NCBI GenBank assembly: GCA_019359155.1
Contig: JAHHHV010000074.1
Location: forward strand, 57,028-121,027
Direction of reading: 5' to 3'
Length of the DNA stretch: 64,000 bases
DNA from: Pegethrix bostrychoides GSE-TBD4-15B
GTDB lineage: Bacteria; Cyanobacteriota; Cyanobacteriia; Elainellales; Elainellaceae
Shown here: piece by piece, positions 34,983 to 44,232 of the stretch
Position numbering within the stretch: position 1 is the stretch's first letter
How the letters are laid out: each line of letters starts with the position of its first letter
Notes under the pieces: model-generated
What the model was told of the DNA's origin: nothing
The model's input: only the letters and a program-made list of their open reading frames with translations
Databases searched by the model: none
Program-made: the position numbers and the translations under genes

Positions 34983-36191
34983 ATGGATACCAAAGCATTT
35001 AAGCGATCGCTCAACCATTCTGAGAACTACCACCGCAAAGGATTTGGACATGCAGCCGCAGTCTCCAGCCAGATGCAGTCCGAGTACCAAAGCGATCTGA
35101 TTCAGCAAATCCGCCGCCAGCAGGGAACGCTACAGCGCGGCGAGGTGACGATTCGGTTGGCCGAAGCCTTTGGGTTCTGCTGGGGCGTGGAGCGCGCGGT
35201 GGCGATGGCCTACGAGACGCGACAGCATTTTCCAGCCGAGCAAATTTGGATCACGAACGAGATCATTCACAATCCGTCGGTCAATCAGCGACTGCGCGAG
35301 ATGCAGGTGAAGTTTATTCCGGTGATCGGCGGCGCTAAAGACTTTTCGGGCGTGGATGCCGGCGACGTGGTGATTCTGCCAGCTTTTGGTGCCAGCGTTC
35401 AGGAAATGGAGCTGCTCAACAATCGCGGCTGCAAAATTGTCGATACGACCTGCCCCTGGGTATCTAAAGTTTGGAATACCGTCGAGAAGCACAAAAAAAA
35501 TCGCTACACCTCGATCATTCACGGCAAGTATAACCACGAAGAAACGGTTGCGACTAGCTCGTTTGCGGGTCTGTATCTGATTGTGCTGAATCTGGCTGAG
35601 GCCCAGTATGTCTGCGACTATATCCTCAAGGGCGGCGACCGCAACGAGTTTTTATCCAAGTTCAGTAACGCCTGCTCAGCTGGCTTTGATCCCGACCGCG
35701 ATCTGCATCAGGTCGGCATTGCCAACCAAACCACGATGCTCAAGGGCGAAACCGAGCAGATCGGCAAGCTGTTTGAGCGCACGATGCTGAAAAAATATGG
35801 TCCCACCCAGCTCAATCAGCATTTCCTCAGCTTCAATACGATCTGTGATGCCACCCAAGAGCGACAAGACGCGATGTTTCAGCTTGTCGAAGACCGACTC
35901 GACCTGATGGTGGTGATCGGCGGCTACAACTCCTCTAACACCACCCACCTACAAGAAATCGCCGTCGAGCGCGGCATTCCCTCTTACCATATCGACAGCG
36001 CCGACCGAATTGGTCTTGACAACCGGGTTGAGCATAAGCCGCTGCACCGCGACCTCGAAACTCAGCTCAACTGGCTACCAGACAGCGCTATTACTGTCGG
36101 CATTACCTCAGGAGCCTCCACGCCCGACCGGGTGGTTGAAGCCGTAATTGAGCGGATTTTTGCGATCAAAGCTGCCAGCTTGGTTAGCTAA
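34983..36191 (+). CDS. ispH: 4-hydroxy-3-methylbut-2-enyl diphosphate reductase
   Basis: Last enzyme of the MEP isoprenoid pathway: a [4Fe-4S] enzyme that reduces HMBPP to IPP and DMAPP. The three cluster cysteines are seen in [13 protein letters not shown] (about residue 66), [12 protein letters not shown] (about 157) and [13 protein letters not shown] (about 292). The N-terminal extension [22 protein letters not shown] is the form found in cyanobacteria and plastids. Length 402 is normal. The HIP1 octamer GCGATCGC lies in the fifth to eighth codons. Monocistronic, convergent with a degraded kinase gene. Confidence 0.96.
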   Translation: MDTKAFKRSLNHSENYHRKGFGHAAAVSSQMQSEYQSDLIQQIRRQQGTLQRGEVTIRLAEAFGFCWGVERAVAMAYETRQHFPAEQIWITNEIIHNPSVNQRLREMQVKFIPVIGGAKDFSGVDAGDVVILPAFGASVQEMELLNNRGCKIVDTTCPWVSKVWNTVEKHKKNRYTSIIHGKYNHEETVATSSFAGLYLIVLNLAEAQYVCDYILKGGDRNEFLSKFSNACSAGFDPDRDLHQVGIANQTTMLKGETEQIGKLFERTMLKKYGPTQLNQHFLSFNTICDATQERQDAMFQLVEDRLDLMVVIGGYNSSNTTHLQEIAVERGIPSYHIDSADRIGLDNRVEHKPLHRDLETQLNWLPDSAITVGITSGASTPDRVVEAVIERIFAIKAASLVS

Positions 36192-36196
36192 TCGAG

Positions 36197-37033
36197 TCAG
36201 CGACTTCGCAGCGGAATTTCTAGCCTAAACTGACTGACTGCTCCCGACTGTGAAGTGCAGCCCAGTTTACCGCCATGCTTACCCACCACAATTTGATGAC
36301 TGAGCGCTAGCCCCAGACCGTTGCCTTCACCCATTGGCTTGGTGGTAAAAAATGGGTTAAACATCCGAGACTGAACGGACTCAGCAATGCCGCAGCCGTT
36401 GTCGGTGATGATCACGGCAGCTTGCTCTAAAGCCTGCGCTGATCCAGACTCACCAGACTCACCAGATTGAGCGCCAGATTTAGCGATAGGAGCCGTCTCA
36501 ATTGTAATTTGGGGCGCTTCTGGCAGCAGCGTCGCGCCCACTCCTAGCGCGAGTGCGTCAATTGCGTTGTTGAGCAAGTAGAGTATCGCCTGATTGAGCT
36601 GGCTGGCGTAACATTCCACGGGCGGCAGATCGCCGTATTTTTTAAGAATTTGGATCTCTGGCCGATCTGCCGTGGCTTGCAGTCGATGCTGCAACAGCAT
36701 CAGGGCGCTGTCGAGATTTTCATGTAGATCGACAGTTTTGAGATCGGCTTCATCAAGACGCGAAAAAGTCCGCAGAGAGCAGACCAGCTGCTGAATCCGC
36801 TTTGTACCCTTATGCAGTTCGCGCGGCGTTTCGCTGGCATCTAGGCCAACTTTTGACTTAAACCACTGACGATGCCCATCCACCAAGCTAATTAAAGCAA
36901 TCGGCACTTCGCAGACCTGAGCGGCTAGGCGGGTCAAATCGTCAAAGGCGGCTTCGGCTTCGCTGTCTAGGATGCCGTAACGATGGAGCGCATTCAGCCG
37001 CTGGGTTTCGTTGGGGGGCTGGGGAGGCTGCAT
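36197..37033 (-). CDS. Histidine kinase-like protein missing its phosphoacceptor domain (GAF fragment plus HATPase)
   Basis: The N-terminus (from MQPPQPPNETQRL at 37033) matches the front of a GAF domain: LHRYGILDSEAEAAFDDLTRLAAQVC, then VDGHRQWFKSKVGLDASET. At PRE it jumps directly to LHKGTKRIQQLVCSLRTFSRLDEAD, which in intact kinases lies after the dimerisation/H-box helix. The end of the GAF domain and the whole region with HE(I/L)NNPVNF are absent. The HATPase_c part is intact: NQAILYLLNNAIDAL (N box), ITDNGCGIAE (G1), and EGNGLGLALSH (G2). The reading frame is kept, so a 278-residue protein could be made, but it cannot autophosphorylate. Decayed or repurposed ATPase domain. Confidence 0.75.
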   Translation of the reverse strand: MQPPQPPNETQRLNALHRYGILDSEAEAAFDDLTRLAAQVCEVPIALISLVDGHRQWFKSKVGLDASETPRELHKGTKRIQQLVCSLRTFSRLDEADLKTVDLHENLDSALMLLQHRLQATADRPEIQILKKYGDLPPVECYASQLNQAILYLLNNAIDALALGVGATLLPEAPQITIETAPIAKSGAQSGESGESGSAQALEQAAVIITDNGCGIAESVQSRMFNPFFTTKPMGEGNGLGLALSHQIVVGKHGGKLGCTSQSGAVSQFRLEIPLRSR

Positions 37034-37071
37034 GGCTGAAACTATTAAAATAAGAGCTATCGAAATATTCC

Positions 37072-37698
37072 CTAAATCTCTGTTGAGGGTGAAAATATCA
37101 GCGGATTCCTCCAAATATCTTCATCAGTTAGTAAATCTAGGTTCATCAGGCGATTATGGCGAAACTCGGCCTGCGAGAGCGCATATTCGGCCTGCGAGAG
37201 CGCATAGTAGAGCACCTCTGAGCCGTTGTACTGCATGTTTTTTTGATACTGCATTCCCAGCTTCTGCATGACGCGCTGGGAGGCAGCGTTATCTGGCCCT
37301 GTCACTCCCACAATCTGCGGCAAATTAAGCTGCTCAAATCCCCAGTCCAGCACGGCTGCTGCGGCTTCAGTGGCCAGCCCTTGTCGCCAATAGTTTGGGT
37401 GGATTGTGTAGGTTAGCTCGACTTCTCGCTCGACTTCAGGACTGCTGGCAAGGTAGTGCAGGCCGCAATGTCCGATCAGCTGCTGGCTCTGCTGATGAAC
37501 TAATGCCCAGGCTCCAAACCCGTGCTTCTGCCAGTGTTCCAACCGCCGAGCTAAAATCTGCGCTGTGTCGCTCAGCGACAGCACTCCAGTTGGCGACAGA
37601 GCGCCAGCGACCTGGGGATGGCTATAGATTTCGCGATGCAGCAGATCTAGATCTACTGGTGCGAAAGGTCTAAACAGCAGGCGGGCTGTGGTCGGCAT
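37072..37698 (-). CDS. GNAT family N-acetyltransferase (RimJ/RimL-like)
   Basis: A 208-residue GNAT protein. TARLLFRPFAPVDLDLLHR is the RimJ/L-type start, the central beta strands contain LIGHCGLHYL, and the acetyl-CoA-binding region is YWRQGLATEAAAAVLDWGFEQL near residue 103, followed by VTGPDNAASQRVMQKLGM. Start ATG 37698 fits the family. The C-terminal part carries a 21-bp duplication giving YALSQAE twice, so the last 30 residues look irregular. Substrate unknown. Confidence 0.87.
   Translation of the reverse strand: MPTTARLLFRPFAPVDLDLLHREIYSHPQVAGALSPTGVLSLSDTAQILARRLEHWQKHGFGAWALVHQQSQQLIGHCGLHYLASSPEVEREVELTYTIHPNYWRQGLATEAAAAVLDWGFEQLNLPQIVGVTGPDNAASQRVMQKLGMQYQKNMQYNGSEVLYYALSQAEYALSQAEFRHNRLMNLDLLTDEDIWRNPLIFSPSTEI
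37167..37208. repeat. 21-bp tandem duplication within the GNAT gene
   Basis: CGGCCTGCGAGAGCGCATA followed by two or so further bases is present twice. It keeps the frame and duplicates seven residues. Confidence 0.8.
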
Positions 37699-37718
37699 AA
37701 GCAGGGCTGCAACCCTAT

Positions 37719-37759
37719 ACTGCAAACGGCAACTGCGAACGGCATACTGCGAACGGCAA
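37719..37759. repeat. Three copies of a 13-14-bp repeat between the GNAT and phosphoglucomutase genes
   Basis: ACTGC(A/G)AACGGCA occurs three times in tandem, starting 21 bp upstream of the GNAT start. It could affect expression of either divergent gene. Confidence 0.75.
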
Positions 37760-37878
37760 AGCTGGCTGAAGTCTAGCATTCTGGGTTTGTCAGCGGCCAG
37801 ATTGCAGGCTGAAACACATCTGCCCTCTACGGTTTCAAGCTATTCTGATCATAAACACCCCCATAAGGGAGAGGGCAG

Positions 37879-39540
37879 ATGCAAACCGTAGACGAAAAGA
37901 TTAGCCCGCTAGCCGGGAAGCTCGCGCCTGCCGACAGTTTGATCGATGTCGCCAAGCTGTTGGATCAGTATTACACGACGCAGCCTGACCCCAGCAACCC
38001 GCTCCAAAAAGTTAGCTTTGGTACGTCCGGCCACCGTGGGTCTTCAGCGCTGGGCACCTTCAACGAAGCGCATATTCTCGCCGTGTCGCAGGCGGTGGCC
38101 GACTATCGCAAAGGGCAGGGCATCAGCGGTCCGCTCTACATGGGCATGGACTCGCATGCCCTCTCGGCTCCGGCTCAAAAAACGGCGCTGGAAGTGCTCT
38201 CGGCCAACGGCATCGAGGTGTTTATTGCCCCCACCGAAAGCTACGCCCAGTTTACGCCGACGCCTGTGGTGTCTCATGCAATTCTCAGCTACAACAAAGG
38301 CCGCAGCGACGGCCTAGCCGACGGGATTATTATTACGCCCTCCCACAATCCGCCCTCCGACGGTGGCTTCAAGTACAATCCACCCAGCGGTGGCCCTGCC
38401 GAACCGGACGCTACCAAATGGATTCAAAACCGCGCCAACGAGCTGATGGCAGGCGCTAACCGAGTTGTGCAGCGGCAGAGCTACGAGTCAGCGCTGAGAG
38501 CTAGCAGCACTCACATTTTTGACTTCATCTCGCCCTACGTCAACGATCTGGAAAACATCATCGACATTGACGTGATTCGCGCTTCCGGGCTGCGGATTGG
38601 TGCTGATCCACTGGGCAGCTCCAATATTGCCTACTGGGAGCCAATCATTAACCGCTACGGCCTGAATATCCAGATCGTCAATAAAACTATCGACCCGACC
38701 TTCAAGTTCATGACCGTAGACTGGGACGGCAAGATCCGCATGGACTGCTCCTCGCGCTACGCGATGGCCAACCTGATCAAGCTGAAAGACGACTACGATA
38801 TCGCCTTTGGCAACGACACCGACTCAGATCGTCACGGCATCGTCACGCCTACGGCTGGCTTGATGAACCCGAATCACTTCCTGTCGGTGGCGATTGCCTA
38901 TCTGTTCACCAACCGTATCGGCTGGCCTGCCTCTGCCGCCATCGGTAAAACCCTGGTCAGCAGCAGCATGATTGAGCGCGTTGGCAAAATGCTGGGTCGC
39001 CCGGTCTGTGAGGTGCCAGTTGGCTTCAAGTGGTTCGTTTCCGGCCTGCTGGATGGCTCGCTGGGCTTTGGCGGCGAAGAGAGCGCCGGAGCCTCCTTCT
39101 TGCGGAAAGACGGCACGGTTTGGACGACCGACAAAGACGGCATCATCATGGATCTGCTGGCAGCGGAAATCACGGCGCGCACGGGCAAAGACCCCAGCCA
39201 GCACTACCAGGAGCTGACGGCTGAACTGGGCAACCCCTACTACAGCCGCGTGGATGCACCCGCCACGCTGGAGCAAAAGGCCAGACTCAGCAAGCTTGCC
39301 CCAGAAGACGTGCAGGCGGCAACGCTGGCAGGCGACAGCATCACGGCCAAGCTGACCCAGGCTCCAGGCAATCATGCCGCGATTGGCGGTCTGAAGGTGG
39401 TCACTGAGAATGGCTGGTTTGCGGCGCGACCTTCCGGCACGGAAAACGTCTACAAAATCTACGCCGAGAGCTTCAAAAGCGAAGCCCACCTCGACCAGAT
39501 TTTGAGTGAGGCTAGCCAAATTGTGAATGAAGCGCTCTAG
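37879..39540 (+). CDS. pgm: Phosphoglucomutase (alpha-D-glucose phosphate-specific)
   Basis: Interconverts glucose 1-phosphate and glucose 6-phosphate, linking glycogen and sucrose synthesis to central metabolism. It is the 550-residue E. coli Pgm type: substrate-binding [10 protein letters not shown] near residue 48, catalytic phosphoserine in [16 protein letters not shown] near residue 155, the magnesium loop [10 protein letters not shown] near 312, sugar-binding [12 protein letters not shown] near 394, and the phosphate-binding [14 protein letters not shown] at the C-terminus. GGGAGAGG sits about 8 bases before the ATG. It converges on the TPR gene with only 19 bp between stops. Confidence 0.95.
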   Translation: MQTVDEKISPLAGKLAPADSLIDVAKLLDQYYTTQPDPSNPLQKVSFGTSGHRGSSALGTFNEAHILAVSQAVADYRKGQGISGPLYMGMDSHALSAPAQKTALEVLSANGIEVFIAPTESYAQFTPTPVVSHAILSYNKGRSDGLADGIIITPSHNPPSDGGFKYNPPSGGPAEPDATKWIQNRANELMAGANRVVQRQSYESALRASSTHIFDFISPYVNDLENIIDIDVIRASGLRIGADPLGSSNIAYWEPIINRYGLNIQIVNKTIDPTFKFMTVDWDGKIRMDCSSRYAMANLIKLKDDYDIAFGNDTDSDRHGIVTPTAGLMNPNHFLSVAIAYLFTNRIGWPASAAIGKTLVSSSMIERVGKMLGRPVCEVPVGFKWFVSGLLDGSLGFGGEESAGASFLRKDGTVWTTDKDGIIMDLLAAEITARTGKDPSQHYQELTAELGNPYYSRVDAPATLEQKARLSKLAPEDVQAATLAGDSITAKLTQAPGNHAAIGGLKVVTENGWFAARPSGTENVYKIYAESFKSEAHLDQILSEASQIVNEAL

Positions 39541-39559
39541 CTGCTTTGATTTGAGCCGC

Positions 39560-40375
39560 CTACCGCTTCTGCATCAGCTCCTGAAACGCCTCAGCCTGCC
39601 GAATTGCGTCAAAGTTCATGTCGGTTTGAGCCATGACGCGATAGAGGTTAGGGCTAAGGATGATGGCGCGGTGCAGGTTTTTGACGGCCATTTCGACATC
39701 TTGGCGCAGGGCGTAGGAGCTAGCCTTGCCGTACCAGGCGTTGGGGTTGTCAGACTTGTAGCCCAAAGACTTATCGAAGCTGGCAATCGCCTCCTCATGC
39801 CGGTTGAGCTTGGTCAGCACCAGGCCGCGATAGTTCCAAGCGTAGTAGCAGCTGCGCTTAATCGCCAGCGTCATATCCAGGCTGTTAAAGGCATCCTCGT
39901 AGCGCCGCAGTGAGGCCAGAGCAACCGCCCGACTGTACCAGGCATGATAATTGTCAGGCTTGTATTCGATGGCTTTATCAAAGCCAGCAACCGCCTCTTT
40001 GTAGCGGTAGAGGCATGAGTAGGCATGTCCTTGGTTGTACCAGATCTTGGCGTTTTCGGGGTCGTACTTCAGCGCCTTGCCGAAGCTGGTAATGGCCTGC
40101 TCATAGCGGCCTAGCTTGGCTTGGGCAATCCCCTTACCGTGCCAGCTAAGGCTGGATTTGGGCTTAATTTGCAGGGCTCGCTCAAAGCTAGAAATCGCCT
40201 CTTCGTGTAAGCCGAGTTCGTACAGCGCAAAGCCTCGCTGTGTCCAGGCTTCGTGGTGAGCCGGCTGTTGGTCGAGCAGTTTGTCGAATCGCGCCACTGC
40301 GCCCTCAAATCGTTTGACGTTGAACAGTGCGTTGCCTTGGTCGTACCAGGTTTGCAGCTCTGGATTCTGAGGCAT
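39560..40375 (-). CDS. Tetratricopeptide repeat protein
   Basis: A soluble protein of 271 residues made up of about seven consecutive TPR units of 34 residues, each with the W-(x)-LG-Y-A-P pattern; examples are AWTQRGFALYELGLHEEAISSFERALQIKP and WYNQGHAYSCLYRYKEAVAGFDKAIEYKP. TPR arrays mediate protein-protein contacts. Start ATG 40375 is chosen because repeats begin at once; the frame is open for 104 more codons and an ATG at 40405 is possible, but that upstream sequence has no repeat pattern. No partner can be named. Confidence 0.8.
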   Translation of the reverse strand: MPQNPELQTWYDQGNALFNVKRFEGAVARFDKLLDQQPAHHEAWTQRGFALYELGLHEEAISSFERALQIKPKSSLSWHGKGIAQAKLGRYEQAITSFGKALKYDPENAKIWYNQGHAYSCLYRYKEAVAGFDKAIEYKPDNYHAWYSRAVALASLRRYEDAFNSLDMTLAIKRSCYYAWNYRGLVLTKLNRHEEAIASFDKSLGYKSDNPNAWYGKASSYALRQDVEMAVKNLHRAIILSPNLYRVMAQTDMNFDAIRQAEAFQELMQKR

Positions 40376-40872
40376 AGGTACTTTGAGCTTGGGATGGAGT
40401 CCCATAAAGGACGGCAGATATGCGACAAGCCCTTGGCTAAACAGAGCGCCAGGTGTGCCGGACAGCAGAGACAAACAGCGGGGTTTAGTCACACAACTCT
40501 CAAATTGGATTGGCTTGGGATAGATCGCGCCCACGGGTTCGATTATTCCCAGGCCAGTCGATGCGATGAAATGGCAGTGACAAAATTTATCTAAGTCTGA
40601 CCTAAATCTGAAAAAAGACGGTTGCAGGCTGCAAACTTCAACATATTCTTGAAGATTTGAAGAAGATTGCTGAGTCAGAGCAATCAAATGCGATTTTTAG
40701 CTGTGATTTCTAGATGACTTCTAGATGTAAGAGAGATCACAAAATGCTGCCTTCGGACGCTGGGCGTTGAGCCTCTAGCTTTGGCAAACAGGTATGCTCA
40801 CGAAGCATATCAGCCGTCTGAGCATCCGGCTATTGCCAATCAGCTCCCTCTAGTCTCATCTTTAGTCCATCT
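40376..40872. other. Intergenic region between the TPR and methionine gamma-lyase-family genes
   Basis: About 497 bp. The TPR frame is open for 312 bp of it but shows no family sequence. TTCTAGATG is repeated near 40709-40727. No tRNA or other RNA gene is recognised. Confidence 0.45.
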
Positions 40873-42114
40873 CTAATCATTCACAGAACCGACAGCATCT
40901 AGCGCTGCCTCTAGCGCAATTGCTACATGCGTCCAGTGCGTACCGCCCTGACAGAACACCACGTAGGGTTCGCGCAGCGGCCCATCTGCTGAAAACTCGG
41001 AGGTGCTGCCGTCGATGAACGTGCCGCCAGCCATCACTAGTTCGCTTTCGTAACCCGGCATTTCTGCCGGAATGGGGCTGAGGTAGGAGCCAATCGGCGA
41101 ATTCTGCTGGATGGCGTGACAAAACGCAACAACCTTGCGGGCGGAGCCAAGCTTAATCGCCTGAATCACGTCCCGACGCGGAGCCAGCGGCAGTGGGTTG
41201 ACTGGATAGCCCAGCTGGTGAAACACAAAGGCCATCAGATGATTGCCCTTCATCGCTTCGCCCACCATCTGCGGTGCCAAAAACAAGCCCTGAAACAGCA
41301 GGCGATTCTGGTCAAACGTCGCGCCGCCTGCGCTGCCGATGCCGGGTGCGGTGAGCCGACAGGCCGCTGCCTCAACGAGATCTGCCCGTCCGGCTACATA
41401 GCCACCCGCCGGCGCAATCGTCCCGCCTGGATTTTTGATCAGCGACCCGGCAATTAAATCCGCCCCAACTGAGGTCGGCTCTTGATCTGCGACAAACTCG
41501 CCGTAGCAGTTGTCTACAAAGCAGATCGTGTCGGGATTTTGCTGCTTGACAATGTGAACAATTTTTTCGATATCGCGCAGCGACAGGCTAGAGCGCCAGG
41601 AATAGCCGCAGGAGCGCTGAATTAGCACCAGCCGGGTTTCGGGGCGCACGGCTTGGGAGAGTGCCTGCCAGTCGATGTCAGCATTAGCGGTCAGATCGAG
41701 CTGTCGGTAGCGGATGCCGAAATCGCGTAGCGAGCCATGCCCTTCGCCCCGCACGCCAATCACCTCTTCTAGGGTGTCGTAGGGCGGGCCAACCACCGCC
41801 AGCATCTCGTCGCCGGGACGCAGCGCTCCAAACAGGGCGCAGGTAATTGCATGGGTGCCGGAAACAAACTGAATTCGCACGGCTGCTGCCTCAGCGCCTA
41901 CCACGTCAGCAAACACCCGATCGAGCACGGCGCGTCCCAAATCGTGATGACCATATCCGGTGACGCTAGCAAAATGCTGCACGCCCACCTTATGCTGACG
42001 GAAGGCGGTTAGCACTCGTCTCATATTTTTCTTGACCTGAGAGTCAATACCAGAAAAAATCTGAAAGAGTGCCTGTTCTGCCTGCTGAAGCTGCTCAACG
42101 CTGCTGATTTTCAC
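40873..42114 (-). CDS. Methionine gamma-lyase family protein (aluminium-resistance protein family)
   Basis: A 413-residue PLP-dependent enzyme of the Met_gamma_lyase (PF06838) family, found in cyanobacteria and Firmicutes and historically named for aluminium resistance; biochemical role unsettled. Recognisable parts are HDLGRAVLDRVFADVVGAEAAAVR near the N-terminus, the PLP-binding CFVDNCYGEFV, and the Schiff-base lysine in AGSLIKNPGGTIAPAGGY near residue 230. Length is normal. It is preceded by 336 bp of non-coding sequence and followed by the TPR gene region; no operon partner is apparent. Confidence 0.88.
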   Translation of the reverse strand: MKISSVEQLQQAEQALFQIFSGIDSQVKKNMRRVLTAFRQHKVGVQHFASVTGYGHHDLGRAVLDRVFADVVGAEAAAVRIQFVSGTHAITCALFGALRPGDEMLAVVGPPYDTLEEVIGVRGEGHGSLRDFGIRYRQLDLTANADIDWQALSQAVRPETRLVLIQRSCGYSWRSSLSLRDIEKIVHIVKQQNPDTICFVDNCYGEFVADQEPTSVGADLIAGSLIKNPGGTIAPAGGYVAGRADLVEAAACRLTAPGIGSAGGATFDQNRLLFQGLFLAPQMVGEAMKGNHLMAFVFHQLGYPVNPLPLAPRRDVIQAIKLGSARKVVAFCHAIQQNSPIGSYLSPIPAEMPGYESELVMAGGTFIDGSTSEFSADGPLREPYVVFCQGGTHWTHVAIALEAALDAVGSVND

Positions 42115-42450
42115 CTAATCTCCTAGTTCTGGGAAGAGACGACTGCAATGCAAAGAGGTTAGAGAGGGTACGATTTGAGGCTCAAGTCTAACTTACCTCT
42201 ATAGACCTCATACCTTTACCTCATACCTTTAACTGTATGCCTCTAACTGTATCGAATTAGGGTTGACATTCACTGCTCTAGTCCGTAAGACTCTCCTATG
42301 GTTCTGCCAGATCTGAATATTGGCTGGCATTGGCTAGGTTACAGCATCTGCCTGGATGGGTTACTCATATTTGGCTCACTCACATTCTGCCCGCTCACAT
42401 TCTGCCCGCTTACATTCTGTTCACATTGAGGGACATATCGAGAATTCTGC
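42115..42450. other. Divergent intergenic region upstream of the desaturase gene
   Basis: About 336 bp, with no supported gene. TACCT and CTCATACCTTTA units are repeated at 42200-42235, and CTAACTGTAT twice at 42229-42252. The 15-bp repeat near 42379 is listed separately. Confidence 0.5.
42379..42423. repeat. Three copies of a 15-bp repeat ahead of the desaturase gene
   Basis: CTCACATTCTGCCCG is present twice exactly and a third time with changes (CTTACATTCTGTTCA). It ends 27 bp before the desaturase ATG, within the probable mRNA leader. Confidence 0.8.
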
Positions 42451-43281
42451 ATGACTATCGCAACTTCAACAAAACCTCCCCACGATTGGGCTGTCGTCAT
42501 CTTCATGGTGCTGGTGCACGCTTCGCTGCCCTTCGCGTTTTTGCCCGGTATTTTTAGCTGGCCAGCCGTCGGGCTAGCGCTATTTTTGCATTGGTTGACG
42601 GGTGGCGTAGGCGTGACGCTGGGCTGGCATCGGCTGCTCAGCCACCGCAGCTTCCAGACCCCCAAATGGCTCGAATACCTGCTGGTGTTCTGCGGCGCGC
42701 TGGCAATGCAAGGCGGCCCAATCTGGTGGGTGGGGCTGCACCGTCACCATCACCTGTATTCTGACCAAGACGTGGATCATCACGATTCCTCCAAAGGCTT
42801 CCTCTGGAGCCATATCGGCTGGATGATGTACGAAGTGCCCGTCGAGTCTGAGATTCCGCGCTTTACCAAAGATATCGCCGACGATCGGTTTTACCAGCTG
42901 CTCGACAAGTATTTCTTTCAGCTTCAGGTGGTGTTTGCGGGGCTGCTGTTTTTGATTGGCGGCTGGCCGTTCCTGTTTTGGGGCGTGTTTATGCGGCTGG
43001 TGCTGGTCTATCACACCACCTGGTTTGTGAATAGCGCCACGCACAAATTTGGCTACCGCACCTATGAGTCAAACAACCGCTCGACCAACTGCTGGTGGGT
43101 CGCGCTGTTGGCTTACGGTGAAGGCTGGCACAACAACCACCATACGTTCCAGTATTCGGCGCGGCATGGTCTGAAATGGTGGGAAATTGACCTAACCTGG
43201 ATGATGATTCAGGCGTTGCAGGCAGTAGGGCTGGCCACTAACGTCAAGGTGGTTGAGAAAGCGGCGCTAGCTAACAAATAG
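42451..43281 (+). CDS. desC: Acyl-lipid delta-9-type fatty acid desaturase
   Basis: Membrane-bound acyl-lipid desaturase that introduces the first double bond into glycerolipid acyl chains. The three histidine boxes that hold the di-iron centre are HRLLSHRS (about residue 51), HRHHH (about 91) and EGWHNNHH (about 223). Hydrophobic helices lie between them. At 276 residues it is of the short DesC type. Whether it corresponds to DesC1 or DesC2 cannot be told here. The ATG at 42451 is clear, though no strong ribosome-binding site is seen. Cold induction is typical for the family but not shown by the sequence. Confidence 0.9.
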   Translation: MTIATSTKPPHDWAVVIFMVLVHASLPFAFLPGIFSWPAVGLALFLHWLTGGVGVTLGWHRLLSHRSFQTPKWLEYLLVFCGALAMQGGPIWWVGLHRHHHLYSDQDVDHHDSSKGFLWSHIGWMMYEVPVESEIPRFTKDIADDRFYQLLDKYFFQLQVVFAGLLFLIGGWPFLFWGVFMRLVLVYHTTWFVNSATHKFGYRTYESNNRSTNCWWVALLAYGEGWHNNHHTFQYSARHGLKWWEIDLTWMMIQALQAVGLATNVKVVEKAALANK

Positions 43282-43295
43282 CTGGGGCTATTCTC

Positions 43296-43337
43296 AGCCT
43301 CTGAGCTATAGCCTCTAAGCTACAGCCTCTAAGCTAC
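43296..43337. repeat. Three tandem copies of a 14-bp repeat after the desaturase gene
   Basis: AGCCTCTAAGCTAC occurs twice exactly and once as AGCCTCTGAGCTAT, with a weaker fourth TCTAAGCTAGAG. It is just past the desaturase stop. The remaining gap to 43568 holds nothing I recognise. Confidence 0.82.
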
Positions 43338-43568
43338 AGAGAGTTCGTCTAAGCTAGAGCACACCTGATTAGGCAGGCTCTCTAGTTGGGCACCGCCGGA
43401 ACTTCTGGTCGGTGCTGGCAGTCATTGTGAAGCTGTCTGCTGTAAGATTTGAATCTCTGCATGATTCGGATCTGAAGCTTGAAGACTCGCAAGGTTTGCG
43501 GCTTCGCAGCATTTAGCATCACCTGCTTGAACCCATCTAATTTGCTTTAGTGAGGAGATTCACAAAAT

Positions 43569-44057
43569 ATGACCCAAAAATCTTGGATGACATCTGGCTT
43601 GGCAATTGCGCTGCTGACGCTTGGCGCATTGGCAGGCTGTAGCTCTCAGCCCACAGCCCAAAAGCCAGACGCCAAACCCGCCGTAGAATCTGCTGCCGAA
43701 CCCGCTGGGGAATCTGATAGTGCCGATGCGGCAAAAGGCACGTCGCGCCCAGTCGAAAACGTCACCCTCGCGCCAGGAAACGACCCGCTGGCGATGGTGC
43801 TAGCCACCCGTCAGCCCAATACCGAAGGCGTTGGCTCAGAGCAATTTAAGCTCAACTACGCGGCTCCGGATAAGGCCATCGTGGTCGTGACGAAAACGGG
43901 TTTGGCCGATGACTCAATGGCGGCAATCCGCACCCGCTATGAGTTTGCCGCTACTGGCACAGAAGGCGCTAAATGGCAGCTCACGCAGGTTAGTGAACAA
44001 AACAAGTGCAGAGTCGATCGCGGCAGCCGTGACTGGACAAGCGATCTTTGTAAGTAG
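43569..44057 (+). CDS. Putative lipoprotein, function unknown
   Basis: A 162-residue protein with a standard lipoprotein signal: MTQKSWMTS, a hydrophobic segment, and the lipobox LGALAGC with the cysteine near residue 24. A Pro/Ala/Glu-rich linker (about residues 26-60) leads to a small domain containing TLAPGNDPLAMVLATRQP, RYEFAATGTEGAKWQLTQVSEQNKC and a second cysteine near the end, which could form a disulfide. It looks like a conserved cyanobacterial surface protein, but no domain is recognised. Confidence 0.78.
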   Translation: MTQKSWMTSGLAIALLTLGALAGCSSQPTAQKPDAKPAVESAAEPAGESDSADAAKGTSRPVENVTLAPGNDPLAMVLATRQPNTEGVGSEQFKLNYAAPDKAIVVVTKTGLADDSMAAIRTRYEFAATGTEGAKWQLTQVSEQNKCRVDRGSRDWTSDLCK

Positions 44058-44232
44058 GCTTAAGTAGAGGCTGAAGAGGCTGAGAGGATCTCTGAACGCT
44101 GCTAATCGCTCGCTCCAGACTCGGTTTGATTGCCCAGAGTATCGCTAAGATAAACAGCTCAGGATATTCTTGTGGTACAACCGTTCTAGGCAGTAGTCTA
44201 AGCAGTGCTCTAGGAGGGCTGAGGCAAGGCGA

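Noticed and set aside
40490..40600. Segment with GGGTTCGATT that resembles a tRNA T-arm
   Set aside because: The flanking five-base stems do not pair and no acceptor or anticodon stem can be drawn.
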